Of a DNA stretch of 64,000 nt, positions 1 to 6,791 are shown piece after piece. The DNA comes from Ochrobactrum sp. RH2CCR150 (lineage in GTDB: Bacteria; Pseudomonadota; Alphaproteobacteria; Rhizobiales; Rhizobiaceae). The notes beneath the pieces are model-generated. The model saw only the letters and a program-made list of their open reading frames with translations. It did no database searches and was not told the origin of the DNA. A program made the translations under genes and the position numbers. The stretch spans positions 124,001-188,000 of the forward strand of contig JACGXE010000003.1 of NCBI GenBank assembly GCA_014138095.1, in the 5' to 3' direction. The stretch's first letter is position 1; each line of letters begins with the position of its first letter.

Positions 1-5
1 ATCCT

Positions 6-518
6 GTGACACTTACGGCAAAGCAAGAGCGGTTTGTCGCTGAATACCTGATTGATCTGAACGCCACTCAGGCAGCGATACGGGCGGGGTACAGTGAGAA
101 GACGGCTCAACAGCAAAGATCCCGCCTGTTGTTAAATGTTTTGGTGCAGGAAGCGATTGCCAAAGGGCGAGAAAAGACCGCAGCTAAGCTTGAAATCACG
201 AAAGAGCGCATCGTTGATGAATTGGCGAAGATTGCGTTCGCGGACATTCGAAAAGCCGTCAGATGGGGCAAAAGCCCGATAGATACGTCATTGGATAATG
301 CCAAGGCTGTTCGAGCCGAGCCGATCAGCGCCTTGTACGAACAAGGCAAAGTGCACCACGTGGGCATTTTCCCCGATCTTGAAGACCAGATGTGCAACTT
401 CACGGCCTCCGGTTACGTAGGCGAAGGGTCACCTGACCGTGCCGACGCCCTTGTATGGGCAAGGCCCGATCTCGATTGGTGTGATTGCGTTGGTCCCGTT
501 CTTCACCGGCAGGCGTGA
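6..518 (+). pseudogene. Chimeric phage terminase ORF (small-subunit head joined to large-subunit tail)
   Basis: Residues 1 to about 90 look like a phage small terminase: a GTG start, then KQERFVAEYLIDLNATQAA and an AGYS motif, the usual helix-turn-helix head. From about residue 100 the protein reads like the C-terminal end of a large terminase (RAEPISALYEQGKVHHVG, LEDQMC, GSPDRADALVWA). After residue 152 the frame leaves that family and stops. Normally these are two genes separated by more than 1 kb of ATPase and nuclease coding sequence, so a deletion is inferred to have fused them near position 300. The product lacks the Walker and nuclease motifs and cannot package DNA. The window starts only 5 bases upstream, so the true start is not certain. 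Confidence 0.7.
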
Positions 519-624
519 GGGATCACAGCGTCTGCGTTCGGGCGACCGGTTTCGCAAATACTCCGATGTCGCTGGACAGTGGGAATTTTTCTGGGGCCAG
601 AAGAAGGGCAAGGTCAATGGCTGA
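460..624 (+). pseudogene. Phage structural-gene fragment
   Basis: This reading frame continues from the end of the terminase chimera in another frame. It gives a short piece containing ALVPFFTGRREGS, then SDVAGQWEFFWGQKKGKV, and stops by overlapping the start of the next gene (stop 622-624, next ATG 617). The first piece recalls the C-terminal part of a portal protein and the second the end of a tail gene. I do not recognise either firmly. The position, directly before a tail-tip peptidase-like gene, fits a deletion that joined head genes to tail genes. Confidence 0.35.
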
Positions 625-1036
625 ACGCTTCACGTACTGGCGAACGGCTCTAAATGACTATGTTCATTCGGTGATGTCGAAGCCGTTCATCTGGGGGCAG
701 CATGATTGCGCGCTCTGGGCCGCTGGCGCTGTTCTGGCGATGACTGGACACGATCCCGCGGAAAAGTACCGAGGCCGCTACAAGACGCTTATCGGCGGTC
801 TGAGGCTGCTTCGAAAAGACGGTTTCGAGAACCATGCCGAACTTGCAGCCTCACAGTTTGAGGAAATCCATCCCTCACATGCTGCAGTTGGCGATATCGC
901 CGCTGCGCGTATCGATGACAGCGCTTTGTGGGCGCTAGGCGTGGTGAACGGCCCTCGCATCTTTGTGCTTCGTCCTGATGCCTCCGGGCTCGGAACGGTC
1001 GATCTTCTGGCTGCCGAAAGGGCATTCCGGATTTAG
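617..1036 (+). CDS. DUF6950-type phage tail protein (NlpC/P60-like)
   Basis: A 139-residue protein starting at ATG 617, which overlaps the preceding frame's stop. The N-terminal half has KPFIWGQHDCALWAAGAV, the Cys-containing motif of the DUF6950 family, which resembles the NlpC/P60 tail-assembly peptidases found just before the host-specificity protein in siphophages. It appears full length and unbroken, unlike its neighbours. In a working phage it would act in tail-tip assembly or local peptidoglycan opening. The large structural genes around it are lost, so it is probably a relic without a role. Confidence 0.65.
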   Translation: MAERFTYWRTALNDYVHSVMSKPFIWGQHDCALWAAGAVLAMTGHDPAEKYRGRYKTLIGGLRLLRKDGFENHAELAASQFEEIHPSHAAVGDIAAARIDDSALWALGVVNGPRIFVLRPDASGLGTVDLLAAERAFRI

Positions 1037-1038
1037 CA

Positions 1039-1311
1039 ATGAAATCACTTCGGGTTCTGTTCTACGCCGTATGGTTCATGCTGGCGACGATTTCGCTCGC
1101 CCATGCGGGACCAGTGGCGGCGGCTGTCGGCGCGATTGCCTCGTCTATCTGCGCCATGGGTGCGCTTGGACAGTTTGTGCTGGCCGTGTTGCCGAACTCT
1201 ATGCGCGCCCAGATGTCCATTCTCGAAGCCCAGAACGAAGCTTTCCGCATCGAGCTTGAGCAGCGCAACAAAGACCTCGAGGTCGCTCAGAAGACGAAGA
1301 GGAATGCATAA
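1039..1311 (+). pseudogene. Short remnant of a tail-tip (J-like) protein
   Basis: Ninety residues. The N-terminus has a secretion-like hydrophobic stretch ending AHA, then GPVAAAVGAIAS and GALGQFVLAV, which resembles the first 50 residues of rhizobial-phage tail-tip proteins. From about residue 58 it turns into a charged, coiled-coil-like tail (QMSILEAQNEAF, ELEQRNKDLE). A complete tail-tip protein is near 1,000 residues, so an internal deletion is inferred. It lies 2 bp after the DUF6950 gene, and its stop overlaps the next start (TAATG at 1309-1313). It could instead be a genuine small membrane-anchored phage protein. Confidence 0.4.
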
Positions 1312-2151
1312 TGGCAGTGCGCCCCGACTACGACATAGGTGTTCTGGATTTAACCTCCGGCAGCGCGAACTTCACCACGACCGGTTCAGCGCTCAAGACG
1401 GCAGCTGTACAGGCTGGTGACGCCATTATCGCGCCTTCCGGTCATGTCCTGATTATCGCGTCCATCACCGGCCAGAATAGCGGCACTATGTTTCTGCCTT
1501 GCCCAGCAGCGGCAGCAGGAAGCGGCCTAGCGCTTCGTATCCGCTTCCAGCCAGACGGCAGCCGGTCAGGGTGCGGTTCGCAATTTGATCGATCTGTTGT
1601 CCAGCGGGAATGTTGAAGCGTTTGCCGCTCTTGTCGGCTCCGCAGGACTGGTCCCTATCTTTACCGGCGTCGGCACGATGGATTTGGCCGACCCGGCCAC
1701 ATTTGGCATTCAAGACCCGAATGACAGTCTGGGCAAGTTGGCGGCGCTGACGCTGGCAGCACGTCAGATTTTGCAGACGGATGCAGCGGGCGCACTTAAA
1801 CAGATCGCGCTCGCGGCAAACAAAGCACTTGTCACGGACGCCAATGGCGATGTAGCGCCGATTGATATCGGAACGCTTGGGCGTGCATTGTTGGCCTTGG
1901 CAACCGGAACCACTGACCAGTACTTGCAAGGCGATGGCACCTTGCAGGCCAAATCGGGCCTGCCAATCAGCACCGCAGTACAGACGGCACTTAACGCGAA
2001 GCTTACAACGAATACGCTGCTTACAGAGATAGGCGGTAGAACCGTAACAGCGGGCGTCGGTGCGGTCGGCGGAGTTGCTTGCGGCGTGATATCGAAATCG
2101 AAGGTGTCGGCACAGTCTGGCACGCTCGAATTCTGGCTTTATTGCGTTTAG
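1311..2151 (+). pseudogene. Phage tail-fibre gene broken by a frameshift
   Basis: The first frame (from ATG 1311) encodes MAVRPDYDIGVLDLTSGSAN and runs smoothly to FQPDGSR. The second frame picks up at QGAVRNLIDLLSSGNVEA and runs to a TAG near 2151. The join is at about 1566, where one extra base (t in cggtcag) would account for the shift. The second part has alanine- and threonine-rich repeats and ALNAKLTTN-like stretches typical of fibre shafts. The short end FWLYCV is consistent with a truncated distal part. No slippery motif is visible, so programmed frameshifting is unlikely. Confidence 0.6.
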
Positions 2152-2198
2152 TACTGATCGATAACACTTGTAGAATGGGCGGCCAGAAGGTCGCTTAT

Positions 2199-2375
2199 TC
2201 AATCTGGTTCTGTTTGATATTCCCGCCTTACCAGATCCGCGATATTCTCACGCCAATTGGGGTTTGATGCTTGCATTTTGAGCACCAAATCCAATTCCAG
2301 CCTTATTGAAATGCTAACCTTTTCAATTGGGTTCTTGGGGCGGCCACGGCGCTCTCGCTTACGGTTTTCATTCAC
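2199..2375 (-). CDS. Small ribbon-helix-helix (Arc/CopG-type) DNA-binding protein
   Basis: A 58-residue protein read on the minus strand from a GTG at 2375. An in-frame TAA lies immediately upstream, so GTG is the only usable start, with GGGG 9 nt before it. The basic N-terminus (RKRERRGRPKNP) is followed by EKVSISIRLELD, a beta strand of alternating polar residues, then two helices (VLKMQASNPNWRENIADLVRREY). This is the layout of Arc-type repressors found in phages. It is probably a regulator of prophage genes. Its target is unknown. Confidence 0.6.
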   Translation of the reverse strand: MNENRKRERRGRPKNPIEKVSISIRLELDLVLKMQASNPNWRENIADLVRREYQTEPD

Positions 2376-2508
2376 TTATAATTACCCCGCTTAATATTCA
2401 CAGTTTACATGCTGGGAGATGAACCTTGCGCGAAGGTTAAGCGGTTGTTGATGATAAGATATCCTTTCTAAATTCGTATTCTGAATGGCCATTTAGGCAA
2501 GAAAACAA

Positions 2509-2613
2509 TCAGCGAGGAAGTCGCCATAGCAAGAAGCACGCTGCGAATAGAGCGGCAATGACGACGCCCAATACAATCATATGATCTGAGATTGTGAGAT
2601 TGAAGATCGTCAT
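2509..2613 (-). CDS. 34-residue single-span membrane peptide
   Basis: Starts at ATG 2613, inside the stop of the upstream 28-codon ORF (ATGA overlap), so translation is probably coupled. The peptide begins MTIFNLTISDHM, has one hydrophobic span IVLGVVIAALFAACFLLW, and ends with RLPR, giving a positive inside end. No family is recognised. Tiny membrane peptides next to phage lysis genes can be holin-like, antiholin or toxin-like, but the sequence does not decide. Confidence 0.5.
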   Translation of the reverse strand: MTIFNLTISDHMIVLGVVIAALFAACFLLWRLPR

Positions 2614-2696
2614 TCGCGATTCTTCTCTATCCAGATCATAAAGCCGATCAGGGCGAGCAGCGCTACAATTATCGCTCCGATAAACCACCAACTCAT
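2610..2696 (-). CDS. 28-residue single-span membrane peptide
   Basis: Starts at ATG 2696 with a strong GGGAGG 8-9 nt upstream (2704-2709). It encodes MSWWFIGAIIVALLALIGFM followed by a charged IWIEKNRE end. It overlaps the following 34-codon ORF by ATGA, and the two form a coupled minus-strand pair. The good ribosome-binding site and the clean membrane-span design support a real gene. The function is unknown. Confidence 0.5.
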   Translation of the reverse strand: MSWWFIGAIIVALLALIGFMIWIEKNRE

Positions 2697-2768
2697 CTAT
2701 GATCCTCCCGGCCCTATAACTCGCGTGGCGGGAGAAGGTTAATTTGGCACGTATAAATTGAACAAAAA

Positions 2769-2799
2769 GCCCCGGGAGGAGGGAATCCTGGTCCGGGGC
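2769..2799 (-). terminator. GC hairpin with T-tract on the minus strand
   Basis: GCCCCGG (2769-2775) pairs with CCGGGGC (2793-2799), and the minus strand continues TTTTTGTT. It shares the CCCCGG core with seven other hairpins in this prophage. The roughly 110 nt to its right, up to the next hairpin, hold no convincing gene. Confidence 0.6.
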
Positions 2800-2912
2800 C
2801 CGCGCGCCAACAATGGGTTAGAGGGTATTGCGACGCGCAACCCTGAGGCTAATAGATTAAAGCGACCCAGCCAAGCAGACGTGCTGTAACAAATTATTCA
2901 AAATCGAAACAA

Positions 2913-2935
2913 AAACCCCGGACCAGCCGGGGTTT
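2913..2935 (-). terminator. Rho-independent terminator after the 31-codon gene
   Basis: AAACCCCGG (2913-2921) pairs with CCGGGGTTT (2927-2935). On the minus strand it is followed by TTTTT and sits 5 bases past the stop of the gene at 2940-3035, so it most likely ends that transcript. Confidence 0.75.
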
Positions 2936-2939
2936 AAAG

Positions 2940-3035
2940 TTATTGCCGCCGTCTGGTGTCCCAGACAAGCACGGATATGACACAGAGCAATGCAGCGAGG
3001 ATGGGGACTTCAATCAGAAAATACCAATGCATCAT
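2940..3035 (-). CDS. 31-residue single-span membrane peptide
   Basis: Starts at tandem ATGs (3033-3035 and 3030-3032) with GAGGGAAG just upstream. It encodes MMHWYFLIEV, a span PILAALLCVISVLVW, and a basic DTRRRQ end. A terminator hairpin follows within 5 bases. It is the same kind of tiny membrane gene as the pair at 2509-2696, which suggests a set rather than chance ORFs. No family is recognised. Confidence 0.55.
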   Translation of the reverse strand: MMHWYFLIEVPILAALLCVISVLVWDTRRRQ

Positions 3036-3042
3036 TCTTCCC

Positions 3043-3345
3043 TCATACCGGAACGCGGCCACCACCAGTGCTACGGGAAGTCATCCACGGCATAGCAGCC
3101 TCAGGTTTTTCGAGAATGTTGCGTTTTCGAGCGAAGCCTTCAAAGGCGTTTTGCGCCACAATTAGCGGTTTCTGCCCGCTGTGAGCGTCACAACAGGCGC
3201 TCCATGCCACTTCATAAATGACGTCCCGATCATCCTGTGGCCATTCATAAAGAAAATCGATCGCGTCTATCGGTCCTGCAATCTCTCTGATCAGAAACTT
3301 GCCGTCCTTTACAAAAATTGGACTGTCAAACAAACGGTCGCTCAT
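3043..3345 (-). CDS. DUF982 family protein
   Basis: A 100-residue protein starting at ATG 3345 with GGAGGTTTC directly upstream. The longer open frame to 3498 has no such site. It contains REIAGPIDAIDFLYEWPQ, SACCDAHSG and AFEGFARKRNIL, the pattern of the small DUF982 family that is abundant in Rhizobiales. The function of the family is unknown. The stop lies 7 bases before the start of the 31-codon membrane gene, so the two may be cotranscribed. A second member lies at 6474-6722. Confidence 0.75.
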   Translation of the reverse strand: MSDRLFDSPIFVKDGKFLIREIAGPIDAIDFLYEWPQDDRDVIYEVAWSACCDAHSGQKPLIVAQNAFEGFARKRNILEKPEAAMPWMTSRSTGGGRVPV

Positions 3346-3501
3346 CGAAACCTCCATTTGATCGAACGAAGTGTGTTGGAATGACGGCTCCGATTTAGTG
3401 ATGCTTCGCCGCATTTCAAGGGTCGAGTACGAAAATTTGTAGCGCCGGCCAAAGCTGGCAATAACCCTCGGCCTGCCTGCCATCCGAAAGATAAGCAACC
3501 C

Positions 3502-3723
3502 ATGAAACTCGTTTCCGACTGGAAGCGGGTGCTCACGTGCGCGTGGAGCATCCGTTTGCTTTTGCTCGCCGGTATTCTTTCCGGCCTTGAAGTCGCGCTA
3601 CCACTGATCGGTGACGCTCTACCCATCCCAACCGGCGCGTTTGCTGCTCTGTCGCTGATCATCACGGCAGGAGCCGTTGTTGCGCGCATCGTTTCACAGA
3701 AGGAATTTCGCGATGGCGAGTAG
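3502..3723 (+). CDS. Holin-like membrane protein (DUF7940 type)
   Basis: Seventy-three residues starting MKLVSDWKRVLTCAWSIR, with two hydrophobic spans (LLLLAGILSGLEVALPLI and TGAFAALSLIITAGAVVARI). Small two-span proteins of this type sit directly before endolysins in alphaproteobacterial phages. Its last codons overlap the endolysin start at 3713. It would make holes in, or depolarise, the inner membrane to release or activate the endolysin. The family name is from memory. Confidence 0.65.
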   Translation: MKLVSDWKRVLTCAWSIRLLLLAGILSGLEVALPLIGDALPIPTGAFAALSLIITAGAVVARIVSQKEFRDGE

Positions 3724-4183
3724 ATTGAAGAAGTCGAGCGCGGCAATGGCGGCGGCGGTTGCCCTTGTCGGGGCATGGGAAGGCGTGAAACTTGTTGCCT
3801 ATCCCGATCAGTTCGCGAACGGATTGCCCACGGTTTGCTTCGGCGAGACGCGGGGCGTGAAGCTTGGCGACCGATATACGATGGACGAGTGTAAGAAGAT
3901 GCTCGGCAGTGCTCTCGTAGACTTTGAAATGGGTATGCGTAGATGCCTGACCACCCCGGATAAGGTGCCAGACAAGCCGTACGTGGCGTTTCTTTCTCTC
4001 AGCTATAACATTGGCACCGGCGCATTCTGCCGTTCGTCTGTGGCTCGCTATGCGAACGCGGGAGATTACCGAAAGGCTTGTGACGCGATCAGCCTCTACA
4101 ATCGCGCTGGGGGGCGCGTAGTTAAAGGCCTTGCCAATCGACGGGCTGACGAACGCAAGCTTTGCCTCGAAGGGCTGAAGTGA
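3713..4183 (+). CDS. Phage endolysin, GH24 lysozyme, probably signal-arrest-release type
   Basis: 156 residues starting at ATG 3713, overlapping the holin-like gene. The chain opens with KK, then a weakly hydrophobic segment (SSAAMAAAVALVGA), then the catalytic Glu23 in AWEGVKLVAYPD and the GLPTVCFGET stretch typical of RrrD/R21-type lysozymes. SYNIGTGAFCRSS and the C-terminal NRRADERKLC motif are present. The mild N-terminal membrane segment directly before the active-site Glu is the mark of SAR endolysins, exported by Sec and held inactive in the membrane. It appears intact. Confidence 0.85.
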   Translation: MASRLKKSSAAMAAAVALVGAWEGVKLVAYPDQFANGLPTVCFGETRGVKLGDRYTMDECKKMLGSALVDFEMGMRRCLTTPDKVPDKPYVAFLSLSYNIGTGAFCRSSVARYANAGDYRKACDAISLYNRAGGRVVKGLANRRADERKLCLEGLK

Positions 4184-4545
4184 TGCTTGGCCTTCTGGAT
4201 TATCTCAAAATCGGGACAGGGCTGGCGGCGGGCATCGTTCTGATGCTCGGGTTCAATGCCCTGATCCATGACCCGATGATCGAGCGCGAGGCGCGGCAGG
4301 GCTATGTTCAGGAGGCGCAAGTCATCGCTGCCGAGGCCAAAGTCGCAGAGATGCAGCGCCAGATCGCAGCAGGCCAGTACGTCATATCGGCGTATCAGGA
4401 GCAGCTTTCCAATGCACGGGCGGCAGAACAAGCCAAATCGGAACAATCAGAACAGGAGATAGCGGCCTATGAGAAACGGCTTGCTGACGAAGGCCGCGCT
4501 TGTCGGCTTGATGGCACTGACATTGAATGGCTGCCCAAGCCTTGA
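4183..4545 (+). CDS. Rz-like inner-membrane spanin
   Basis: 120 residues starting at ATG 4183, which overlaps the endolysin stop. One N-terminal membrane segment (GTGLAAGIVLMLGFNAL) is followed by a long alpha-helical, Gln/Glu/Ala-rich periplasmic coiled coil (about residues 35-105) and an ACRLDGTDIEWLP end. This is the i-spanin design. The Rz1 gene starts inside it at 4469 in another frame, the classic nested arrangement. With Rz1 it would fuse inner and outer membranes in the last step of lysis. Confidence 0.8.
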   Translation: MLGLLDYLKIGTGLAAGIVLMLGFNALIHDPMIEREARQGYVQEAQVIAAEAKVAEMQRQIAAGQYVISAYQEQLSNARAAEQAKSEQSEQEIAAYEKRLADEGRACRLDGTDIEWLPKP

Positions 4546-4771
4546 TCGCCAGTTGAAACACGCGGCAACGGCTCAAGGGACGGCACAGGCTCGCGTCACA
4601 CTGCCGGACTATCCAGAAGACTGCCGCGCCAGAGAGCCTCATGCGGTGCTTACCGACGGCGCTGAAATCCGCTCGATCCTGAAGCGCGAGCGCGATGCAC
4701 TGGATCGGCAAAATGCCAGAACCGATCGCTGCGCCGGTTTTTATGATGATGTTGCCAAGGGACTGAAGTGA
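4469..4771 (+). CDS. Rz1-like outer-membrane spanin lipoprotein
   Basis: One hundred residues starting at ATG 4469, overlapping the end of Rz in a different frame. It has a lipoprotein signal with lipobox LNGC near residue 22 (LVGLMALTLNGC), then a periplasmic part with several Cys. It is longer than lambda Rz1 but the nesting and lipobox fit an o-spanin. Its stop overlaps the next start at 4771. Confidence 0.75.
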   Translation: MRNGLLTKAALVGLMALTLNGCPSLDRQLKHAATAQGTAQARVTLPDYPEDCRAREPHAVLTDGAEIRSILKRERDALDRQNARTDRCAGFYDDVAKGLK

Positions 4772-5067
4772 TGGAGCATGTGATGCCGGAAGAAAACGAC
4801 CTCCGTTCCCGTGTAAACGCTGCTGAGCATCAACTCACGGCACTGATCCCGCGTATCACAGCGTTAGAACAATGGCAGCGTCAGGTGGAGATTGCCGACG
4901 CACGACAAGATGAGCGGTGAAAGCAGGTGGATAATCGGTTCAATGATCTCGACAAGAAAATTGATAAAATCAGCGGCGTCCTGTCGAAGTTGATGTGGAT
5001 CGTCATAAGCGGTCTGGGCGCAGCGCTCGTCGCTTTCATCGTCAATGGTGGTCTGAGGTCGATATGA
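4771..5067 (+). pseudogene. XhlA-like phage membrane protein interrupted by an in-frame TGA
   Basis: ATG 4771 opens a frame encoding a heptad-like helix (RSRVNAAEHQLTALIPRITALEQW), but it meets TGA at 4918-4920 after QDER. The same frame continues KQVDNRFNDLDKKIDKISGV, then one membrane span (WIVISGLGAALVAFIV), and stops at 5067. Coiled coil plus C-terminal span is the layout of haemolysin XhlA-like proteins next to phage lysis genes. A single base change probably created the stop. The first 49 codons could still be made as a soluble peptide. Confidence 0.55.
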
Positions 5068-5291
5068 ATGAGATCCGCGACCTTCAACCGACCCGGCGAG
5101 GCGGAGACATATATGTCAGCATCGCCGGGCGGGAAGTGAAGCTTTCACCTATGCAGGCGAATCTGATTATGCGCGCATGGGCCGAAGCAGTGGGTGCGGC
5201 TCTTGTCGCCGACGCTCACTCTTCTGTGTCCGTGACAGCCGATGAGGCGCAGAGCAAAAAGAACCCCGCAGCGAAAAGCGCGCGGGGTTAA
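5064..5291 (+). CDS. Small phage protein of unknown function
   Basis: Seventy-five residues from ATG 5064, overlapping the stop of the previous gene (ATGA). The N-terminal 50 residues look folded (GGDIYVSIAGREVKLSPMQANLIMRAWAEAVG), and the C-terminal part is Ser/Lys/Ala-rich and probably disordered. No family is recognised. The coupled start at the end of the lysis cassette argues for a real gene. Confidence 0.5.
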   Translation: MNEIRDLQPTRRGGDIYVSIAGREVKLSPMQANLIMRAWAEAVGAALVADAHSSVSVTADEAQSKKNPAAKSARG

Positions 5292-5351
5292 GCGACTGGT
5301 CCCCTCCCACAAGGGACGGTTAAATTTTAACCGTTCAGTAAAGAAAGTAAA

Positions 5352-5379
5352 CCCCGGCAAGGAGGACGCCATGCCGGGG
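5352..5379 (-). terminator. CCCCGG-type hairpin, minus-strand T-rich tail
   Basis: CCCCGGCA (5352-5359) pairs with TGCCGGGG (5372-5379), and the minus strand continues TTTACTTTCTT. It is placed to end the minus-strand gene at 5465-5689 and lies convergent to the lysis cassette. Confidence 0.65.
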
Positions 5380-5464
5380 CTGCGCAGGTTGGGTTTTCAT
5401 CGGTCTGAAAAGACTGCGCAATTCATATTTTTATGCGAACTAGCTTGGTGGTCAACACAGGCGA

Positions 5465-5689
5465 TCAGTCGAAAAGCCTAGCAAGCTCAGCCGCGCGCAT
5501 TGCCGTCAGTTCAGGATCATGGTTACTTTCCTCGAAAACCCTCATTACTAGACGGGCTATTCGGTCTTTACCCTCGTGTGTAGCTGGGCAGATTTCTAGA
5601 GTCTCACAGCAGCGGGTGTAGGCTAGCTGTAATTGTTCGAGTTCAGTCGGGTTAAATGTACCCTGATATTCTGCGGATCTGAACGGCAT
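5465..5689 (-). CDS. Small helical protein of unknown function
   Basis: Seventy-four residues starting at ATG 5689, with GGAGGA 7 nt upstream. This site decides against the longer frame to 5737. The body is helical (NPTELEQLQLAYTRCCETLE, then RIARLVMRVFEESNHDPELTAMRAAELARLF). The spacing of the LAY, RxV and AAxLA elements matches the protein at 6792-7085, so the two seem to be distant members of one family. The function is unknown. Such proteins are common next to DUF982 genes in Rhizobiales. Confidence 0.6.
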   Translation of the reverse strand: MPFRSAEYQGTFNPTELEQLQLAYTRCCETLEICPATHEGKDRIARLVMRVFEESNHDPELTAMRAAELARLFD

Positions 5690-5897
5690 CGCTGGCTCCT
5701 CCTTTGCAACCACAGCGCCAATTTCGGCAAATTTCAAGTGATATTTGCGGATCGAATATCGGGTGCCTTATTTGTCGCATTGGTTCGGAATTAGGAAACC
5801 CAGCCGCTCTCCCGGCGCCGTGGTTTTGCATTTAAGATCGGACCGTCGCCGCTCTTAACGCAAGTGAAAATTCTTTGACTACTCTCAATAAAAGAAA

Positions 5898-6431
5898 ACC
5901 CCGGTCAGTGTGCGTGCACTGGGCGGGGTCGTTCAACGCAATCAGGTCACGTCTCCGTTCACGCTGAACATGGCCAGAATAATTGACTGGCAGAAAAAAG
6001 AAACTCCGGCTCCGGGGGGGCACCGGGGTTTGCGTGTTGAGGGGCAAAACATTCAGTGATTTACCAGTCCATCACGCCTCGACACATTATCGGGTGCGAA
6101 ATAAAAGAAAAGCCCCGGCGCAGGTGAAACTGCCCCGGGGCCGTACTGGGCAAGGTGTGCGGGTCCGCCCAGCACTTTATTCGCCGAGCTTCGTACGACC
6201 AGGCGAATAATGCTCTGCGAGAAAAAGCCCCGCCCTATTTGCAAGACGGGGCCGCGACAGCGAGAGTGTGGTTTGGTCGATAGTGGTGTGCTGACGCTGA
6301 GTTGTGCTCTTGCGCTGATTAAACTCTGGCTAGAGAAATTAGTTCCGTTGTCCTCCCAAAACAGAACAACGAAACCTTGTTATTCTGGTCAAAAAGTAAA
6401 CCCCGGTGTCCATCCCAAAGGCACCGGGGTT
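5898..6431 (-). repeat. Array of five spaced CCCCGG hairpins
   Basis: Five stem-loops lie at about 5898-5929, 6002-6030, 6112-6141, 6227-6252 and 6399-6431. Each has a C4-G / C-G4 core, and each is followed on the minus strand by a T-rich tract. Starts are 104, 110, 115 and 172 bases apart. The intervals of 70-150 bases hold no convincing gene. They could be successive terminators of tiny transcripts, remnants of deleted small genes, or multiplied copies of one terminator. This accounts for most of the otherwise gene-free stretch 5690-6473. The part 5690-5897 shows only the leader of the 5465-5689 gene. Confidence 0.6.
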
Positions 6432-6473
6432 ACATCATCCAGACGCTTATTTCGCCGCTCGTTTAGATGAATG

Positions 6474-6722
6474 CTAATGATAACTGGAGGGCCGTATCGT
6501 CATGTCGGCAGCCTTTGCGGCCGCGATAAAGCGATCCCGAGCATTGCTCCGCTTTCCTTCGATATCCGCCAGACAGCTTTCTACCGCTCGCCAGTATTCT
6601 TTACCGCGAGCTTCGTATGGCCATTCTTCGATAAGGCACTCAGCAGCTCCTGCCGTGCTCGTAATAATGCGGTATTTGCCCACTTCACCAAGTTCCACGT
6701 CAACTGGATCACCCCAAGGCAT
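6474..6722 (-). CDS. DUF982 family protein, second copy
   Basis: Eighty-two residues from ATG 6722, with GGAGG 5 nt upstream. It shares the DUF982 layout with the protein at 3043-3345: GKYRIITSTAGAAECLIEEWP, then a Trp/Ala helix (YWRAVESCLADIEG) and RDRFIAAAKAADM near the end. The two copies are clearly diverged, so this is not a recent duplication. Function unknown. Confidence 0.7.
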   Translation of the reverse strand: MPWGDPVDVELGEVGKYRIITSTAGAAECLIEEWPYEARGKEYWRAVESCLADIEGKRSNARDRFIAAAKAADMTIRPSSYH

Positions 6723-6791
6723 GGCATCCTCCGATCTAAACGACCCACCTTGAAGAGGTAAGGTGGAGCGAATTGATATCGTTGCGACAAA

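Noticed and set aside
5690..5897. Possible 50-codon ORF on the minus strand near 5700-5850
   Set aside because: It overlaps the well-supported gene at 5465-5689 and its leader in another frame, and has no ribosome-binding site.
6053..6244. 63-codon minus-strand ORF running through two hairpins
   Set aside because: It would translate two terminator-like stems, has no ribosome-binding site and resembles nothing known.
5898..6431. CRISPR array
   Set aside because: The repeated hairpins are not identical, the intervals vary from about 70 to 150 bases, and each has a terminator-like T-tract. No cas genes are present.
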